Source: Sphingopyxis jiangsuensis
GTDB lineage: Bacteria > Pseudomonadota > Alphaproteobacteria > Sphingomonadales > Sphingomonadaceae
Direction: 5' to 3'
Assembly: GCF_016734905.1 (NCBI RefSeq)
Contig: NZ_JAERPO010000002.1
Coordinates: 1 to 64,000, forward strand
Length of the DNA stretch: 64,000 nucleotides
Part shown: piece after piece, positions 17,751 through 26,902 of the stretch
How the letters are laid out: the number at the start of each line of letters is the position of its first letter
Position numbering within the stretch: position 1 is the first letter of the stretch
The notes under the pieces: generated by a model
Database searches by the model: none
The model's input: the letters and a program-made list of their open reading frames with translations, nothing else
Told to the model about the DNA's origin: nothing
Position numbers and translations under genes: made by a program

Positions 17751-18689
17751 TCACTCGATGGCCGCCACCTCCCCTTCGCGTAGCAGGTACAGTTGCCATG
17801 GCTGTTCCAATGCAGCTTCGACGAAGTTCGATATCGGCTCGCGATACAGGCTGAACGTCGAGTGATGGATCGGGAGCACCATTTTGGGGGCGACCTTTTC
17901 CGCAAATTTGACGGCCTGTTGTGCGTTCATGCTGACTTGGCCGAAGGGACCGCCGCCGCCGACTGCTCCGAGATGCGGTACAAATATGTCCGGTGAACGG
18001 GGCCATCGCGACAATCCTTCCACATAAAAGCTGTCGCCAGTCCAGTAGAGCGAACGCTCATAACCTTCGGCCATGAACTCGATCCAATAACCGTTGACGC
18101 GACCGAGCGCCGCGGCCACCTCGGAACTCTCGCTGTGTTGTGCGGGCACAGCCGTAATTCGCACCTGATACCCCTCGCGCTCAATCACATGCGTCGCGTC
18201 CCAAGCCAGCGCATCGATGTTCGCAACGCCGCGCCCCCTGAGAGCGTCTGCTTGACCGGCCGGCACGAGGAAATGGGCCGCGTCGCGCAATCGGCCGATC
18301 GCCTCCTCATCGAGGTGGTCAGGGTGATCATGGCTGAGCAGCACGTAATCGGCATCGATCGTAGCAGGGTCGATTGCGGTTCCAAGCCTTTGATGCACGA
18401 CTTCATCCTGGCCGCTATTTGGATCAAACATCCGAAACGACGCCCCTGCCACCGGATCGGTGATGATCGAGATCGGACCAAAGCTCAGCCGGAGGGTCGG
18501 TCCGCCGATCCAGCTTAGCCGCAATTGGCGTGCCGACGCCGACTGTACACTCGCCTCCCCACCCGGCGACGCGCTTTCGCGGGCCCATGCGAGCGGCGCT
18601 GCCGCAACCATGGAAGCGGAAACGAGGGCCGCCAACGACCCATGGGCGATACGCCGCACCGTGGCGGCCAAAGGATGATCTATCTGCAT
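17751..18689 (-). CDS. Exported metallo-beta-lactamase-fold hydrolase
   Basis: This 312-residue protein has an N-terminal export signal (about residues 10-36, ending PLAWA) and the metallo-hydrolase motif LLSHDHPDHLD, plus later metal ligands in PAQHSE, YWTGDS and LPIHHSTF. It resembles the UlaG / NAPE-PLD-like branch of the fold, whose members act on lactones or phosphodiesters. The substrate here is unknown. The ATG at 18689 is chosen because the signal peptide reads well from it; a start at 18734 is possible, and the ribosome-binding site is weak either way. It is divergent from a LysR gene, which probably controls it. Confidence 0.75.
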   Translation of the reverse strand: MQIDHPLAATVRRIAHGSLAALVSASMVAAAPLAWARESASPGGEASVQSASARQLRLSWIGGPTLRLSFGPISIITDPVAGASFRMFDPNSGQDEVVHQRLGTAIDPATIDADYVLLSHDHPDHLDEEAIGRLRDAAHFLVPAGQADALRGRGVANIDALAWDATHVIEREGYQVRITAVPAQHSESSEVAAALGRVNGYWIEFMAEGYERSLYWTGDSFYVEGLSRWPRSPDIFVPHLGAVGGGGPFGQVSMNAQQAVKFAEKVAPKMVLPIHHSTFSLYREPISNFVEAALEQPWQLYLLREGEVAAIE

Positions 18690-18745
18690 GTCGTCAACAT
18701 AGCCGAATGCGACTTTAGCGATTATACCGGACATTCAGAACAAAC

Positions 18746-18763
18746 TGTCCATAATTCTGGACA
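18746..18763. promoter_or_regulatory. LysR-type inverted repeat TGTCCA-N6-TGGACA
   Basis: A perfect six-base dyad with a six-base spacer lies 20 bases before the LysR start and 57 bases from the start of the divergent hydrolase gene. The position fits autoregulation plus control of the divergent partner, the usual arrangement for this family. A related CCGGACA half-site occurs at 18727-18733. Confidence 0.5.
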
Positions 18764-18782
18764 ATGAACAGGAAGCCTATCC

Positions 18783-19658
18783 TTGAATCTCGATCACGCC
18801 AAAATCTTTGTCGAGGTTGTCCGCACAGGCACCTTTACCGCGGCAGCTCACCGCCTGCGCATCCCCAAATCCACCGTCAGTGCGCGCGTAAAGGCGCTTG
18901 AGGAGCGGTTGGGCGCCCAGTTGCTGAAGCGGACCACACGCAATGTTGTCCTCACGTTCGAGGGAGAAGCGTATTTCCACGCGGTTGCCGCTGCGGTCGA
19001 TATGCTCAGCAACGCCGAAGCCGCGATCGTGGGTGATCGGGGCGTTCTGTCGGGCGTCATTCGTTTCACGGCTCCACTCGACTTCCCCGTTGAGCTCCTT
19101 AATTCGGCCATTTGCGATTTTTGCCGCGACCATCCGCATATCCGATTTGACATTCGTTTGACGAACGATCCGGTCGATATGGTCACGCATAATATCGACC
19201 TTGCGCTTCGCGGCGGCGAGCCTGCGGGCCGCGACATGGTCGTGCGCAAGGTCGGGAGGATCGACTTCGGCCTTTTCGCAAGTCCCGCATATTTCGACGG
19301 CCGCATTCGCCCCCGCAGCATCGGTGATCTTTGCGGCCACGATATGCTGCACTTTGATCCTGGACCAAGTCGCGGCGCAACGGCACGGCTCGCAGTTCCC
19401 GGAGGAGGCGAGGCGCGCATCATTTCGGACAGCTACGCGCAGCTCGCCGCGCTTGCGACCGAAGGCATGGGAATTGCGTGCCTCCCTTCCCCGATTGCCG
19501 CCCGCGGCCTGGAAACGGGGTTGCTGGAAAGGATAGAGGCCGGGTGGGAACCGCCGTCAGCCAATCTTTACCTCGTTTATCCTACACGCCGCGATATGTC
19601 GGCACGCGTCAAAGCGTTCGCTGCGCATCTCACGGCGCTTTTGGCCAGGAGCAATTAG
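18783..19658 (+). CDS. LysR-family transcriptional regulator
   Basis: This 291-residue regulator has an N-terminal winged helix (LDHAKIFVEVVRTGTFTAAAHRLRIPKSTVSARVKALEERLG) and a periplasmic-binding-like effector domain from about residue 90 with the segment GVIRFTAP. It starts with TTG, supported by AGGAAG nine bases upstream; an ATG at 18764 is out of frame. Its sequence is closest to the CrgA-like subgroup that often regulates an adjacent divergent gene, here the metallo-hydrolase. The effector is unknown. Confidence 0.85.
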   Translation: MNLDHAKIFVEVVRTGTFTAAAHRLRIPKSTVSARVKALEERLGAQLLKRTTRNVVLTFEGEAYFHAVAAAVDMLSNAEAAIVGDRGVLSGVIRFTAPLDFPVELLNSAICDFCRDHPHIRFDIRLTNDPVDMVTHNIDLALRGGEPAGRDMVVRKVGRIDFGLFASPAYFDGRIRPRSIGDLCGHDMLHFDPGPSRGATARLAVPGGGEARIISDSYAQLAALATEGMGIACLPSPIAARGLETGLLERIEAGWEPPSANLYLVYPTRRDMSARVKAFAAHLTALLARSN

Positions 19659-19665
19659 CTTAGGG

Positions 19666-20739
19666 TCAATGCGCCGCCGGCGCGCCAAGCATATTTCCCG
19701 CTCCAATGATGACGGTCGACCCGACCAGTAGCGCGATGCCGCTCCATACCATCGTGCGCGTCCTTCTGCTCGCTCCCATCCATTCCTTCAGCGCAAATCC
19801 CCAGAGCGTAGAGAACAGAATGATGCTCGCCATGTGAAGCGTCCAGGACGAGAATCCATATTCCCCCATCTGGCTTTCGCCCATCGTGTAAAAGAAGAAC
19901 TGGCCGTACCAGAGCGTCCCGCCGAGAGCGGCCAACAGATAGTTGGCCAAAAGCGGCACACGCCCGACGGCTTCGCCCTTTTGGTTCCCGATCCACTCCC
20001 CCGCGCTGCGGTTCTTCCAGATCAGATAGCCACACCAGATGCTGTTCGTCGTCAGGCCGCCCAGAAGCACGATGCAAAGCACCGGAAGGCCCTGGCTCAA
20101 GGTTGGCGTTCCAGCCGCGAGGCTGAGTTCGCGGATCGGCGCGCCCGCATCGAGTCCCCATGCAAAGCATCCCGACATGACGCCAGAAAAGATTGCGATC
20201 AGCAGCCCCTTTCGAAGATTGAATTCGGCGACGCCGACCGACGCCGCATCGCCGAGCTCGACGTCCTTGGCGTGACCGGCGCGCGCGACGACGACAATCC
20301 CGACGAGCGTCACCACGATACCTGCGAGCGTCAGCGCGCCGCTCCGCGTCGCGGCGATTGCCCAGAGCGTTCCGTGGAAGATGGGCGGCCCCAATGTCCC
20401 GATGACTGTCGTCAGCCCAAGTGCCACGGCCATCCCGAGCGAAAGACCAAGATAACGAAGCGTCAGTCCGAACGTCAGTCCCCCGAAGCCCCACATCGCC
20501 CCCCAGAACCAGCACCAGAACAACGTCGCGGCGGGGGTTTCGGCGAGGACCTGCAACAGACTTTCGGTTTGCAACGCCGCGAACAGCCATGGAGCGATCG
20601 CCCATGAAAAAATGCCACCGGTCAGCCAGAAGATTTCCCATGACCACAAGCGAATGCGCTTGTACGGCACGTAAAAGCTCGCCGATGCGAACCCGCCAAG
20701 CCAATGAAAAAATACGCCCAGCACGGGGTTGCCGTTCAT
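19666..20739 (-). CDS. rhaT: L-rhamnose/proton symporter RhaT
   Basis: This 357-residue membrane protein has about ten helices and resembles RhaT of the drug/metabolite transporter superfamily (FHWLGGFASASFYVPYK at the N terminus, LGLSLGMAVALGLTTVIGTL in the middle). It imports L-rhamnose with protons. Its ATG overlaps the stop of the upstream lactate dehydrogenase gene (ATGA), so it is the last gene of a kinase, dehydrogenase, transporter operon. The neighbouring isomerase, kinase and aldolase genes confirm the substrate. Confidence 0.9.
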   Translation of the reverse strand: MNGNPVLGVFFHWLGGFASASFYVPYKRIRLWSWEIFWLTGGIFSWAIAPWLFAALQTESLLQVLAETPAATLFWCWFWGAMWGFGGLTFGLTLRYLGLSLGMAVALGLTTVIGTLGPPIFHGTLWAIAATRSGALTLAGIVVTLVGIVVVARAGHAKDVELGDAASVGVAEFNLRKGLLIAIFSGVMSGCFAWGLDAGAPIRELSLAAGTPTLSQGLPVLCIVLLGGLTTNSIWCGYLIWKNRSAGEWIGNQKGEAVGRVPLLANYLLAALGGTLWYGQFFFYTMGESQMGEYGFSSWTLHMASIILFSTLWGFALKEWMGASRRTRTMVWSGIALLVGSTVIIGAGNMLGAPAAH

Positions 20740-21902
20740 CGCATCGTCCCTTCCACATTATGATCCTGCACTAAAACCGAAGCGTCGATTTCGTCGATTC
20801 TCGTCACACCGGTCAGGGCCATCGCCACGCGCATTTCGGCCTCAATGATTTCAAGCATCCGAGTGACGCCCGCCTCGCCCCCCGCCGCCAAAGCCCAGGC
20901 CCAGGCACGACCGAGCATCACGCCGCGTGCTCCGAGCGCGAGTAAGCGAACGACATCGAGTCCCGACCGGACGCCGCCGTCAGCAAGAACCGTCAGCTCG
21001 CTGCCGACCGCATCGGCAATCGCCGGCAATACGCTCGCTGTCGAAGGAACGCCGTCGAGCTGCCTGCCGCCATGGTTTGACACGACGACACCGTCGGCGC
21101 CGAGACGCGCGGCCTCGCGCGCATCATCGACATCGAGCACGCCCTTGACGATGAGCAGGTCGCCCCATTCGGCCCGGATGAAATCGAGATCGCGCCAGGT
21201 CGTCGATGGATCAAAATTGTTCCGCATCCAGGCAAAGAAATCCTCGATCCCCGTCCGGCCATCGAGCACCGGCGCAACATTGCCGAGATGATGAGGTTTT
21301 CCGCGCAGTCCGACATCAATTGCCCAGCCGGGGCGCATCGCGGCCTGCATGGCCCGTCGCGCAGCTCCACGCCATCCTGGCGCGCCGGCAAGCCCCGTCC
21401 GATAGTCGCGATAACGGGTGCCCGGCACAGGCATATCCACGGTAAAGACCAGTGCCGGGCACCCTGCCTCGCGCGCCTGCGCCAGTAGGTCGCGCATGAA
21501 GCCGCGGTCGCGGATCATGTAGAGCTGGAACCAGAATGTTCCCCCGCCTGCAGCCGCGACCTCGCCGATCGGACAGGCCGACACCGTCGAGAGGGTGAAC
21601 GGAACCCCTGCCTTGCGCGCAGCACGAACCGCCTGGCACTCGCCCCGCCTTGCGTTAAGGCCAGCGAGGCCGATTGGTGCTAGCGCGAGCGGAAGTTTGA
21701 ACGTCTCGCCAAACAGCGATGCCGAGAGGTCGACGGACGACACGTCGCGGAGGACACGCTGGCGAAGCGCCACGCGTTGCAAGTCATCGACATTGCGGTT
21801 CAGCGTTGCCTCGGCGAAGGACCCGCCGACGATATATTCATACAGGAAGCGCGGCAGACGGCGCCGCGCCCTCACCTGCATATCCGCGATGCTCGCCATC
21901 AT
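20736..21902 (-). CDS. lldD: FMN-dependent L-lactate dehydrogenase (alpha-hydroxy-acid family)
   Basis: This 388-residue TIM-barrel flavoprotein has the family signature SNHGGRQLDG holding the catalytic histidine, FMN-binding segments (LAPIGLAGL, FQLYM, VLADGGVRSG) and RYRDYRTG. It oxidises L-lactate to pyruvate. In this locus lactate arises from rhamnose through lactaldehyde, so the enzyme links the pathway to central metabolism. The start is one of two consecutive ATG codons at 21902 and 21899, overlapping the kinase stop. The gene is sandwiched between kinase and transporter with overlaps on both sides. Confidence 0.85.
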   Translation of the reverse strand: MMASIADMQVRARRRLPRFLYEYIVGGSFAEATLNRNVDDLQRVALRQRVLRDVSSVDLSASLFGETFKLPLALAPIGLAGLNARRGECQAVRAARKAGVPFTLSTVSACPIGEVAAAGGGTFWFQLYMIRDRGFMRDLLAQAREAGCPALVFTVDMPVPGTRYRDYRTGLAGAPGWRGAARRAMQAAMRPGWAIDVGLRGKPHHLGNVAPVLDGRTGIEDFFAWMRNNFDPSTTWRDLDFIRAEWGDLLIVKGVLDVDDAREAARLGADGVVVSNHGGRQLDGVPSTASVLPAIADAVGSELTVLADGGVRSGLDVVRLLALGARGVMLGRAWAWALAAGGEAGVTRMLEIIEAEMRVAMALTGVTRIDEIDASVLVQDHNVEGTMR

Positions 21903-23317
21903 CGTGCCACGCCGCTCCCGATCCGATCTGCAATCGCGGCCCGCCATTTCGTTCGATAGGTTTCGAGGTCGACGTCGAGGGGGGCGACGGCGTGCAATGG
22001 CGCGCCGGGCGCGATGCGCCGGTCGATTGCACACAATGCCCCGAAAGAAGCGTCAATGTGCGCCGGACTGGTACAAACGGCGAGGTCGGGCCGTAGCCGC
22101 GCGAGGCTCCTTACGAACACCGCGGCGGCCGCGAACCGTCCTTCGACGAGGATGCGCTCCTTCGCGCCGATCAAATCGAGCGATGCATCGGCGACGAGCG
22201 CAGCATAGATACAAGCGCCTGCGCTGCGCTCGAGCCTGCTCGGCTGAGCGCCGAGCCACTCGCCCTTTGCATGGGCGAACGGGCCATTGCCTGGCGCGAA
22301 CGTCGGCAATATCATCGTCCCGAGACCGGCGAAATTTTCCGCCGCCGCGAGCAGGCGCGACTGGTCGGGGCCATGATCGACGCGCACGGCTTCCGGTCCG
22401 GCAACCGTTTCTATTTCGCGCCCGCCCATGAAGCGCGCCGACGGCACCGGCCGGCCATCGACATCGACGTTGACGAGGCAGTCGCGCCCCTCGGGCAGAG
22501 AGGGAGTCGCCTCCCCCTGCTCTGGCGAGCGCATTGCGACGAACCAGGTGCCCGTCGACAAGATCGTAGCATCGCCAGACGACAGTTCGCGGCAGCTTCG
22601 CGCAGCAAGCAGCGCTGCGTTACTGTCGTGCATGCCTGCATGAACGGCAACGCGCGCGGAAAGGCCGCTTTGATCGGCGATCGCGCGCCGTAGAAAACCG
22701 ATTTGCTCGCCCGCGTGCGCAAACGGGGCAAATCTTTCTCCCCAGCCCTTGCGGTCGGCGAGCGGGGAGAAGGATTTGGCCTCCGGATGCCAAAGGTCGG
22801 AATGACAGCCCAATGTCGTGATCTCGCTGCGCGCTTCACCGCACAGAAACCACGCCCAATATTGCGCCCAGGGTACAAGCGTGGCGCGCGCCATCGCGGC
22901 AGGATAGACCTGCTCGAGAAGATATAGTTGCGCACCGAGGTTGAGCCCGCCGGGAAGAGCGGGAGATCCTGTGAGAGCAAATGCGTCGCGCTCGGCTCGG
23001 TATTCGGCAAGATGATGCGCCGACAGATCTTGCTCATAGTCGAGCGGCAGGAACGCCATATGATCGTCGACGAGGGCGACGACCGCTGCGCCATGGCCGA
23101 CCGGAATGATCGCCTCGACCGGATGGTCTGCATATTCCGCAAGGGCACCGATCAACCAGTGGCCGATTGCATGCACGTCGAGTCGCCGCAGGCCGCCCTC
23201 CTCCACCGCCGCGTTAGGACGCACCTGCCGGTTCAGTATGCGGCCATCACCCGTCCACAGGCTGACCTTGCTGAGGGTCTTGCCCAAATCGACGACGATG
23301 TAGCGCCCTTCACCCAA
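21899..23317 (-). CDS. L-rhamnulose kinase-like FGGY carbohydrate kinase
   Basis: This 472-residue sugar kinase of the FGGY family has an N-terminal ATPase-like VVDLGKTLSKVSLW segment and central MHDSNAALL and LSTGTWFV segments. It would phosphorylate L-rhamnulose to the 1-phosphate taken by the fused aldolase. It starts with TTG at 23317, directly after an in-frame stop, with GGGAGAAG about seven bases upstream. It is the first gene of the minus-strand rha operon and is divergent from the aldolase gene. Low similarity to E. coli RhaB is expected, since alphaproteobacterial RhaK forms a separate branch. Confidence 0.82.
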   Translation of the reverse strand: MGEGRYIVVDLGKTLSKVSLWTGDGRILNRQVRPNAAVEEGGLRRLDVHAIGHWLIGALAEYADHPVEAIIPVGHGAAVVALVDDHMAFLPLDYEQDLSAHHLAEYRAERDAFALTGSPALPGGLNLGAQLYLLEQVYPAAMARATLVPWAQYWAWFLCGEARSEITTLGCHSDLWHPEAKSFSPLADRKGWGERFAPFAHAGEQIGFLRRAIADQSGLSARVAVHAGMHDSNAALLAARSCRELSSGDATILSTGTWFVAMRSPEQGEATPSLPEGRDCLVNVDVDGRPVPSARFMGGREIETVAGPEAVRVDHGPDQSRLLAAAENFAGLGTMILPTFAPGNGPFAHAKGEWLGAQPSRLERSAGACIYAALVADASLDLIGAKERILVEGRFAAAAVFVRSLARLRPDLAVCTSPAHIDASFGALCAIDRRIAPGAPLHAVAPLDVDLETYRTKWRAAIADRIGSGVAR

Positions 23318-23346
23318 TCATCTTCTCCCATATTCCTGATCTGAAA

Positions 23347-23374
23347 TGCTCATTATCAATCATTATTGCTCATT
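23347..23374. promoter_or_regulatory. Direct repeat TGCTCATT in the divergent rha promoter
   Basis: The octamer TGCTCATT occurs at 23347-23354 and again at 23367-23374, a 20-base period close to two helical turns. It lies in the 134-base gap between the kinase start (23317) and the aldolase start (23452). DeoR-family repressors often bind such direct repeats, so this is a candidate operator for the regulator at 26903. Confidence 0.5.
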
Positions 23375-23451
23375 TCCACTAAAAATGCTAGCAGCCGTTT
23401 CGACTGATGCAAAATTCGCGCGCGAAAGCGCCAAACAGGAAAAGGCAGGCC

Positions 23452-25563
23452 ATGAACGAGTTCCTTACCGAAAACGCCCCTGGAACGGCATTTGCCGTAC
23501 CCTCGTCCCGTTGGGACGAATCGGCTGCGGCAACCATGAGCGCCGAGGAGCTTCTTCTCTATCGCTCCAACCTCTTGGGGTCCGACCTGACGGTCACCAA
23601 TTTCGGCGGCGGGAACACCTCGGCGAAGCTCACTGACGTCGACCCGCTCACGGGCGACAAGGTCGACGTCCTGTGGGTCAAGGGTTCGGGCGGCGACCTT
23701 GGGTCGATGGCGCTGGACGGTTTCGCGACACTTTATCTTGAAAGGCTCTTGGGCCTTGAAAAATTTTACGCAGGTCCGGACGATGACGACAAGATGGTCG
23801 GCTATCTGCCGCACTGCACTTTCAATCTCAACAACCGTGCGGCCTCGATCGACACGCCGCTGCATGCGTTGCTGCCCTTTGCGCATGTCGACCATGTCCA
23901 CCCCGACGCGATCATAGCGCTCGCGGCCTCGTCGACCGGCGAAACGGCGACGCGCGAAATCTGGGGCGGCCGGATCGGCTGGCTTCCATGGAAGCGCCCT
24001 GGCTACACTCTTGCCGTCGAATTGCGCGATTACGTGAGCGCCAACCCGGGGATCGAGGGCGTGATGCTCGCCGGTCACGGGATCATCTGCTGGGCGGACA
24101 GCGCGAAGCAATGCTATGAACACACGATCGCCCTGATTTCCGATGCCGCGCAATATCTAAACCACCGGATTGCCGGCCGCCCCGCATTCGGCGGCGTCGA
24201 GCACGCGCCCGACCCAGATCGTGCGGCCATAGCATCGGAATTGATGCCGCGACTTCGCGGTCTGCTGATCGGAGCCCGTACCAAGGTCGGCCATTTTTCC
24301 GACGACACCGAAACCTTGGAATTTGTCGGATCGGTCGATTTCGAACGGCTCGCAGCGCTCGGCACATCCTGCCCCGATCATTTCCTGCGCACCAAGATCG
24401 CTCCATTGACGCTCGACCCGGCACGCCTCGCCGACACCCAATATCTCGCCGCCAGCATCGAGGCGTATCGCGAGCGATATGCGTCCTATTATGCGCGCTG
24501 CAAAAGACACAATTCGCCCGCCATGCGCGACGCGAATCCGGTCGTCATCCTGGTTCCCGGCATTGGACGCATCACATTTGCCGCCGACAAGGTGACGGCA
24601 CGCCTGGCGGGCGAATTTTACGGCAACGCGATCAATGTCATGCGCGGCGCGGAAGCGATCGGCGAATATGTCGCACTCGACGAACAAGAGGCGTTCGACA
24701 TCGAATATTGGCTTCTCGAGGAAGCCAAATTGCAGCGCATGCCGGCTCCCAAACCCCTCGTCGGAAAGATCGCCCTGGTTACGGGAGGCGCCGGAGGGAT
24801 TGGCGCCGCTACCGCAGCCCGCCTCCTCGCGGACGGCGCCTGTGTACTACTCGCCGATCGTGACGCCGATGCCCTTGCAGAGGTTTGCGACTCCTTTGGC
24901 CGCCGTTTCGGCCACGACCCGATACGCAAGGCAATCTGCGACGTGACCGACCCCGAAGCGATCAAGGCAGCAGTCGACATGTGCGCGCGCGAATTTGGCG
25001 GCCTCGACATACTTGTGGCCAATGCAGGGATCGCCTCCTCCGCGCCGATCGAGGGCACGAGTATCGAGCTTTGGCGCAAAAATTATGCGGTGCTCGCGGA
25101 TGGCTATTTCCTCACCGCACGCGCTGCTTTCCCCCTGCTAAGGACGATGCGCGGCCAGGGCGGCAGTTCGATCGTTTTCATCGGATCGAAAAATGCGCTG
25201 GTGGCCGCAACAAATGCGAGCGCCTATGCTTCGGCGAAGGCCGCCGCAAATCATCTCGCGCGGTGCCTGGCTCTCGAGGGCGCGGCAGACGGAATTCGGG
25301 TCAATGTCGTAAATCCCGATGCCGTCATCAAAGGGTCACGCATCTGGAGCGGCGAGTGGCGCAAGGAACGCGCGGGCGCCCATGGAATTGACGCGGGCGA
25401 AGCGCTCGAGCAGCATTACCGCGAACGATCGATGCTCAGGCGGGACGTGCTACCGGAAGACATTGCGGAGGCTGTCTATTTCCTCGCATCCGAAATGTCT
25501 GCAAAATCGACCGGCAACATGATCAACGTCGATGCCGGCAACGCGCAAGCGTTCACGCGCTGA
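23452..25563 (+). CDS. Bifunctional rhamnulose-1-phosphate aldolase / lactaldehyde dehydrogenase
   Basis: This 703-residue fusion has a class II aldolase domain (about 25-400) with zinc histidines in FAHVDHVHPDA and AGHGIICW. A short-chain dehydrogenase domain follows (about 435-700) with the NAD site TGGAGGIG and catalytic SAYASAKAA (Tyr and Lys). It cleaves L-rhamnulose 1-phosphate to dihydroxyacetone phosphate and L-lactaldehyde and then oxidises the aldehyde to L-lactate, so the reactive intermediate need not be released. The ATG at 23452 is preceded by AGGCAGG. Its product is the substrate of the FMN lactate dehydrogenase encoded divergently. The fused form is the usual bacterial variant outside enterobacteria. 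Confidence 0.92.
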   Translation: MNEFLTENAPGTAFAVPSSRWDESAAATMSAEELLLYRSNLLGSDLTVTNFGGGNTSAKLTDVDPLTGDKVDVLWVKGSGGDLGSMALDGFATLYLERLLGLEKFYAGPDDDDKMVGYLPHCTFNLNNRAASIDTPLHALLPFAHVDHVHPDAIIALAASSTGETATREIWGGRIGWLPWKRPGYTLAVELRDYVSANPGIEGVMLAGHGIICWADSAKQCYEHTIALISDAAQYLNHRIAGRPAFGGVEHAPDPDRAAIASELMPRLRGLLIGARTKVGHFSDDTETLEFVGSVDFERLAALGTSCPDHFLRTKIAPLTLDPARLADTQYLAASIEAYRERYASYYARCKRHNSPAMRDANPVVILVPGIGRITFAADKVTARLAGEFYGNAINVMRGAEAIGEYVALDEQEAFDIEYWLLEEAKLQRMPAPKPLVGKIALVTGGAGGIGAATAARLLADGACVLLADRDADALAEVCDSFGRRFGHDPIRKAICDVTDPEAIKAAVDMCAREFGGLDILVANAGIASSAPIEGTSIELWRKNYAVLADGYFLTARAAFPLLRTMRGQGGSSIVFIGSKNALVAATNASAYASAKAAANHLARCLALEGAADGIRVNVVNPDAVIKGSRIWSGEWRKERAGAHGIDAGEALEQHYRERSMLRRDVLPEDIAEAVYFLASEMSAKSTGNMINVDAGNAQAFTR

Positions 25564-25582
25564 GCGAGCAGAGAGAATTACA

Positions 25583-26875
25583 ATGACACACGGTCTTATT
25601 TCCGACGAGTTGATTGCCGAAAGAAACGCGCGCGCGCGCGCCGCGCTCGATGAAGATTATGCCGCACTCGGCAAGCAGCTCGATCGAGCGGACATCGCAA
25701 TTGATTCGATCACACAGAGCATTTCGTCCTTTTCGGTCGCCGTGCCGACCTGGGGCGCGGGACGCGGTGGGACGCGCTTCGCGAAATTCCCGATTCCGGG
25801 AGAACCGACGACGATCCACGAAAAGCTGGAAGATTGCGGCGTCATCAATCAGCTGTGCCGAATGACGCCCCGCGTTTCACCCCATTTTCCGTGGGACAAG
25901 GTCGCCGATTACCAAGCGCTGCGCGAAGAGGCCGCAGCGGTTGGCCTAGGGTTCGACGCGATCAATTCGAACACATTCCAGGATCAACCGGGGCAATCTC
26001 AAAGCTATGCGTCCGGTTCGCTCTCGTCGACCAGCGACGCGGTGCGCCAGCAAGCGGTCGAGCACAACATCGAATGCATCGATATCGGGCGTCAGCTTGG
26101 AGCTTCCGATCTGACCGTTTGGGTCGGAGACGGCAGCAACTTCCCGGGTCAACAGGATCTCACTCGCTCATTCGATCGATATCTTGAAGCCGTGGGTTTG
26201 ATTTATGCCGCTCTTCCTGGCGACTGGCGTCTCTTGATCGAGCATAAGATGTTCGAGCCCGCATTCTATTCTTCGGTCATCTCTGATTGGGGATCGTCGA
26301 TCCTTGCCGCGCAGGAACTCGGACCGAAGGCCCAATGTCTCGTTGATCTTGGGCATCATGCCCCCAATGTGAATATCGAACAGATCGTTGCGAGGCTGAA
26401 CCGATTTGGCAAACTCGGAGGTTTCCATTTCAACGACAGCAAATATGGGGACGACGATCTCGATTCAGGATCGATCAATCCGCACCAGCTTTTCCTGATA
26501 TTCAATGAACTGGTCGAAGCCGAACGAAATTCGGGGAGCTCGTTCAGGCCGAGCTATATGATCGACCAGTCGCACAATGTCACCGATCCGATCGAAAGCA
26601 TGATGATGTCGGCAGATTGCATCGCCGCCTCCTACGCCAAGGCTCTGCTCGTCGATCGGGCGGCGTTGCACGACGCCCAGGAGCGCAACGACGCGATGGC
26701 GGCCTTTCAAGCACTTCGCCGCGCCTATAATATCGATGTGACGCCCATCGTCGCAAAAGCCCGCGCCGAGGCCGGAGGCGCTATCGATATGATTGCAACC
26801 TACCGCGACAGCGGATGGCGACAGCGCAAGGCGCAGGAACGCCAGCGTGTCGGGCTTGGGGCGGGAATCGTTTGA
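25583..26875 (+). CDS. rhaI: L-rhamnose isomerase (RhaI type)
   Basis: This 430-residue xylose-isomerase-like barrel has metal ligands visible in LLIEHKMFEPAFYSS, CLVDLGHHAPNVN and GGFHFNDSKYGDDDLD. It is the alternative (Rhizobium/Pseudomonas-type) L-rhamnose isomerase rather than enterobacterial RhaA, and converts L-rhamnose to L-rhamnulose. It begins 19 bases after the aldolase stop. The ATG at 25583 is chosen over an upstream in-frame start inside the aldolase gene. The sequence starts THGLISDELI and matches the family's usual length. Confidence 0.9.
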   Translation: MTHGLISDELIAERNARARAALDEDYAALGKQLDRADIAIDSITQSISSFSVAVPTWGAGRGGTRFAKFPIPGEPTTIHEKLEDCGVINQLCRMTPRVSPHFPWDKVADYQALREEAAAVGLGFDAINSNTFQDQPGQSQSYASGSLSSTSDAVRQQAVEHNIECIDIGRQLGASDLTVWVGDGSNFPGQQDLTRSFDRYLEAVGLIYAALPGDWRLLIEHKMFEPAFYSSVISDWGSSILAAQELGPKAQCLVDLGHHAPNVNIEQIVARLNRFGKLGGFHFNDSKYGDDDLDSGSINPHQLFLIFNELVEAERNSGSSFRPSYMIDQSHNVTDPIESMMMSADCIAASYAKALLVDRAALHDAQERNDAMAAFQALRRAYNIDVTPIVAKARAEAGGAIDMIATYRDSGWRQRKAQERQRVGLGAGIV

Positions 26876-26902
26876 TCGAAACTGATTGAAAACAGGCGAA
26901 TC

